Origin: Cloeon dipterum | Lineage: Eukaryota > Arthropoda > Insecta > Ephemeroptera > Baetidae | Reading direction: 5' to 3' | Assembly (NCBI RefSeq): GCF_949628265.1 | Contig: NC_088788.1 | Span: forward strand, 27,452,335-27,516,334 | Length of the DNA stretch: 64,000 nt | Shown: piece after piece, positions 59,201-64,000 of the stretch | Numbering within the stretch: position 1 is the first letter of the stretch | How the letters are laid out: the number at the start of each line of letters is the position of its first letter | Notes under the pieces: generated by a model | Told to the model about the DNA's origin: nothing | The model's database searches: none | What the model saw: the letters and a program-made list of their open reading frames with translations, nothing else | Program-made: the position numbers and the translations under genes

Positions 59201-62200
59201 TGAAATTAATAGAGCCGCGGTCGCGTGTGTTTTTATTATCTTTACGCCTGCGAGGTTGTGACCCGCGCCTATTCAGCTAGAGAGAGTCTTTCTCCCTTTT
59301 CGTGATCTTGACCTCCAACGAAGAGGCAAAGTGAGGAGATCATCGCCTTTTTAATTGCATAATGATTATTCAAAAAGGGTCACGCCATTTGAAAGTTTCA
59401 AACTCGGCGCTGTGTGCAATTTTGATGAAATTTGTCGGCTCCGCATTTCTCCCGCTGATGAAAGGGAAATCGAAGCAACTGCCAAATACAATTAAGTCGA
59501 GAGACCAATTAAAGGAGCAAATGAAAAGGACACGGCGCCAAAAACACCGGTGCACGATTTTCAGTTTCGTTGGCAGACGCAAAGAGAGTGAATAGCAAAA
59601 TGAATCAACAAAAAGGTAGCACAGAGAGTGTGTGTGCGAGTGGAATTATTCATTCTGGAGAAAGTGCTTCTCTTTATTGGGAGTGATGTGCGCCGCGTGG
59701 CGATCGATGTGTGGCTTTGGAACATTGTGCTGTGTGATTATGTTACGTGCAGCAAATTTCAATCTCATTCGCATACACAATTATATTTTACTGCAGCAAA
59801 ATTACGGAATCGAATCATGCAACCACTAAGAAACAATAAAGGGAAGCTGCTCTGACAATGAGCGCTGCTATATGAATGCCAACCATAAAAAAAGAGAAAA
59901 ACTTTCGGTGGTGATATCATCCGGTTATCTCTCGCTGCGGATACATTGCTATTAGTAAATGAATTCTCCATCGAGCGTTATTCAACGATGTTCACGAGAG
60001 AGAAGATAAGATTTACAACCGAAGAGTGCTTTCTTATTTGCACAGAGGGTCCACCGATAATGGCTGTCAGTTGTAAAATGTTTAGAGTTAATAAGGAAGC
60101 ACTCATAAAGTTTGCTCTCATTTTTACGTGCAAAACACGAAACTGATCAATTTTACTGGTAAGATACGATGCAGACGTTTAAATTCTCAAATTTCTAACT
60201 GGTCTCTTAAATTAAAAAAAATTGCCCGTTTAAATTAAATTTAAGGACTAAACACGCATTATTGTAGTCATCTCTATAAGCTATATATTAACGGTTCATA
60301 TTCTCTCTACTTATAAAACTGAATTGGATGCTCGCTCTTCAACCTACAACTTTCAGGAGCTCAAGTGGTAAATTTATTCAAGGAGAAAATTTAATTTAAA
60401 TGTTGCACTCAGTGAATGTGAAATCATTGAAAATGATCGGATTTTTTATCAAACTTAAGTCAATTTGTTACCAATTGAGCGTAATAAAAGTGAATTTTCA
60501 CTTTCTTTAAACCCTTAATAGAGAGTGGATTTGCTCGTCAAATTTTGAAAAAGCTGCATCACTCGTATATAAATAAAAGCAAATGGACCGCAATCTCGAT
60601 CATTAAATTTCATTGCTTAAGGAAAGGCCAGTCGAATAAATTAGTCAGTCACTGGAAATTTTTGGAACGGTGCCAAGTGAAAATGAGATTTTTGCAACAG
60701 CGTGCTGTAACATAAAAATATATGCGTGGCGAATTCTCTTCGCCCATCAAATGAGATTTTCGCGTCGAAGTGAGCGAGAAATGCGTTTCGCCAGCTAATC
60801 GATACATCTCGACTTTGGAGAAAATCAGCAAGCTCGTTGAAATCGCCTTTTGTGTTGTCGAATAATTATTTTTCAATAGAGGCAAGCCGAAGAGTTGCAC
60901 AACCGACAACAAGGAAAAACTTTTGTGTGCATGAAAAATTTATCTAAAAATTCTGTAGATAATGCCCAAAACCTGGAGAGAAACTATGAGAAATTTTTAA
61001 TGTAATAAAATTTCATGCCGAAATAAAGTTAAACCAAATTTTGCGGTTCTCAGCTCCCGGTTTCTCTGGAACCACAAGATTTGTCATCGATTTCATCAGT
61101 AAAATTAATTCCCCATGCTCAAACATGAAACGTAATCGCTGACATTGGGATTAGGAGGAAAAAGTCACAACATCTCAATCAAACGCACAAAATTCCACAG
61201 GACCAAACAAGGCATTCATCACTTTCCTTAATGACCAGAGCCGCATATTTATATCCTTCTAGAAACCATGATAATAAAAAGCTGGTGCCGCGCGGACAAA
61301 AAGGCGAAGGACGTGTGCGTCGAGGGAAACGACCGTCCGCGTAATAGCCGTGGCCACGCGCGTTCGTGGACACAAAAAAGTGTTGCAGCTGATTGAATTT
61401 TGAGCGTTGACCTTCCACTTTTGTCGATTATGCGTCCTCGGCTGCTACTGATCGGGCTGCAGCCGCCGGTGCTGCTTTCTCCCATGGTCGCACACATAAT
61501 CATCATCTCGGCTTCACTTTCTCCGCGGTCTATTGTGCTGTCGGGCAGCCGCCACAGGCGCCACCGCCTGATTATTACCATTATTATTTGACTAGTGATT
61601 GTCTCATTTGTAATTTGCGTTGCTTGCTCTAAGGCCGCGAGTGTGCATCTCTGCGCTGGCAGCGCAGGTGCGGTTCCTTGACCGCTCGCCGACGTGATCC
61701 TGCTTTTTACGTGCGTACATGCACTACAGCTGATCTCGGCTCGAGTGTTGAACCCGGCGCAGGTGAAATCAAAAGTCGGTGGAAAAAATGAACTAGTGAT
61801 GCGAATTTGGACACGTTTGTGGAGAAAACTTTCGTGCAGAGCATATGCCGGATATAAATCGAGGCGGCGATCGTTATCGAGAGTAGCAGACTTTTGGTCA
61901 GGGTATAGGAAAATCTAGTTAAGCGACCAGATGAACGGCAAAAAAATCAGTTATCTTGATAATTAATTCAGAAGCACTAAATATATACGTTATCGTGTAT
62001 TTTGTCACTCTTTTATAAAGAAATCAAACATTAACTTATATTCAACTCGCCAAATTCAACTTTCTAAGGTCCATTAATGGAATCAACCTTCAATGGAGCA
62101 GCATTCATTCAAAAGCAAAATTTTTTAAATTCCTGAAGGACATTTAAATATTTGAGATTCACTAATTGCTTGACTTGTAACTGCACGAGAACGTTTACTG

Positions 62201-64000
62201 CCACATTTGAATATTTTCATGTTTACATGCTTTGATAAATTTTGCTTCAAACAAATTAGTAAAAGCAATAAAAAAGCCAAGCCGCAATTTTCGTGCACTT
62301 AATTAATTGCACGTACGTACGCATTGGTCGTTTCACATTCTGCGCGGCCAGTTGCTCCCCCTCCAAAGCCAATTATAATAAATATTTTGCGCGTGCACTT
62401 AGTTTAAACAACGCTGCTCTCGAGAAGCTGAACGATGTTGATGGATGAAATTCGCAATTTGCTAGAAAGTAATTACAATTGCCGAGCTGGCTGTGGGCTC
62501 CTTTTACGGCGCTATTGCACTCGTAAACAATTCATCACCGACTAGTCAAATGTGTGCACAAATCGCGGATAAAGAACTCCTTTGTGCATGGGCCAGTGAT
62601 TCTGCATAATTTCATTTCGCACAATGCGATCACAGAAAGGGAAACCGAGACTCGGGTTCATATGTAGAGTTAATTAAATTCGCATCTACGCATGCTCACC
62701 AGCTGGGATTTCACGAGGAAATCAGCACGAAAGTTACGTAATTTTATCTCACGAGGGAATCGTGGCTTATATCCTTGCAGATGCACCAACGTGAGAAATT
62801 CATTCTGATCTCCTATCACTTTCATCGGCAGATTTTCAGAAAAATCAATACTCTTTTTTATGACACCACACAGGTGGAAATAAGTTTGTCTTTACATATA
62901 GATGTTTATTCTCACTTAAATACAGATATACAAATACATCAATAAGACAAGTCAGAAGTAAAAAATGAAGTGAGAAAGGGCACCATTCCTGGCAAACAAC
63001 ATACAAGTATTGCTGCGTTGACTCTGGTTTACTTGTTTGCTTATTTGATTTTAAGTATTAACACGGCTCATACATATTGAAAACAACTTTTATGTTTTTA
63101 GACAGTATATAGATTACGAAACCACTTTGCAGAGATGCTGATGTACTTTTGCTCCATTAGCAGTGTAGCACCCAGCATATATTAATTAATCAAATACACC
63201 TGGTTGAGGATTTAACAAAATATAATATGTAATAAGCTCAAAAAATTAATAGAAACACAGTCTTGAGTCATTAATAAACTCATTAAATCGTTAAAACACT
63301 CATTAAAAAAACGGAAGTGAAGGTTATAATTAACAACAACACTTCTCGTGAAATAATGAGAGAGCATCGTACTTTCGATTAAACTCGAGAGCGAACTCGG
63401 CCGACGCGTGCTCGCGCATCACCATTGATGATGATATAGTGTGCTAACTAGCAAGCTTAATTAAATACCTGCCGCTTCGAATACGCGCACGCTGCGATGC
63501 ATGTAAGTGATGCGCATGTAATCAACAGAGCACGTGTCTGGAAATGATTCAAACAAAAGCCAAAGGAACAAGAGGCGTGTCACGCACTCTTCTCTCCTCC
63601 GACTTCTCAGGTCGGCTGGCAGATGCGAATTCAACGCGATCCTGATGACCCACCTACCTACTAAATCTACGTTTGGTGATTGTCATTCGCTAACGAGCGT
63701 TAATCGGCGAGAAATCTTTAACAACGACGACATAATCCTGTTCGATTTTTTATTCTCCGCACGCAACTATCCCTTTATTCTTTTGTGTGATAAAGACATC
63801 CTCTTCTTTTTATTTGTGTGAATATTTTAAAAGAGAAAAAGAGTACAACAAATAATAGCTTGGTCGACCTTTGACCTGGAAAAGGCGTTTAATTGGAAGT
63901 GCAACACTAAACATATGAAATCCCATCCTTGCCTTTCTCTTTACTTAGTTGGTACTCACTTTGGTACCCAGACTTTTTTAAATATTAGATTTTAATAAGA
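53247..64000. other. Gene-poor region to the end of the window
   Basis: This is AT-rich sequence with GC-richer patches near 54540-54830, 56220-56640, 58280-58560 and 61260-61780, but no protein-coding exon I can support. It could be a long intron of the gene starting at 53221 or regulatory sequence; the sequence alone does not decide. Confidence 0.45.
53390..53407 (+). repeat. (TTTA)n microsatellite
   Basis: Four and a half uninterrupted TTTA units. Confidence 0.8.

Overview
The window is nuclear DNA of an arthropod, most probably an insect. Genes have short GT-AG introns and AT-rich flanks, and they encode a Brahma-complex BAP60/SMARCD subunit, an orcokinin neuropeptide precursor with alternative A and B peptide exons, a TTLL15-type tubulin ligase-like protein and mitochondrial ribosomal protein S7. 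I cannot name the species.

Layout. 1-11121: tandem satellite array of ~253-bp GC-rich monomers, built into higher-order units. A 2025-bp (8-monomer) period is visible at the left edge. Two almost identical 3387-bp composite units follow (4345-7731 and 7732-11121), each made of a very GC-rich hairpin block, about 7-8 monomers and a ~1.25-kb spacer. 11122-12060: AT-rich flank with one GC-rich patch. 12080-14619 (+): BAP60, six exons. 15247-25664 (-): orcokinin gene, convergent with BAP60, with a signal-peptide exon behind a TATA box, a 58-nt shared exon, and two alternative 3' endings: B (one exon) or A (two exons). 32051-34198 (-): TTLL15-like gene, seven exons. 35511-36554 (+): mRpS7, five exons. 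37274-39078 (+): five-exon gene for an unrecognised secreted or membrane protein. 39180-64000: gene-poor; the only well-supported gene is a compact TATA-driven intronless ORF for a small, very basic protein (51112-51396, -). CpG-rich patches there may hold first exons of genes that continue elsewhere.

The genes do not form a pathway; this is an ordinary metazoan neighbourhood of unrelated housekeeping, neuropeptide and orphan genes beside a satellite block. Exon boundaries were set by hand from splice consensus, reading-frame continuity and remembered family conservation, so terminal exons and UTRs are the least certain parts.
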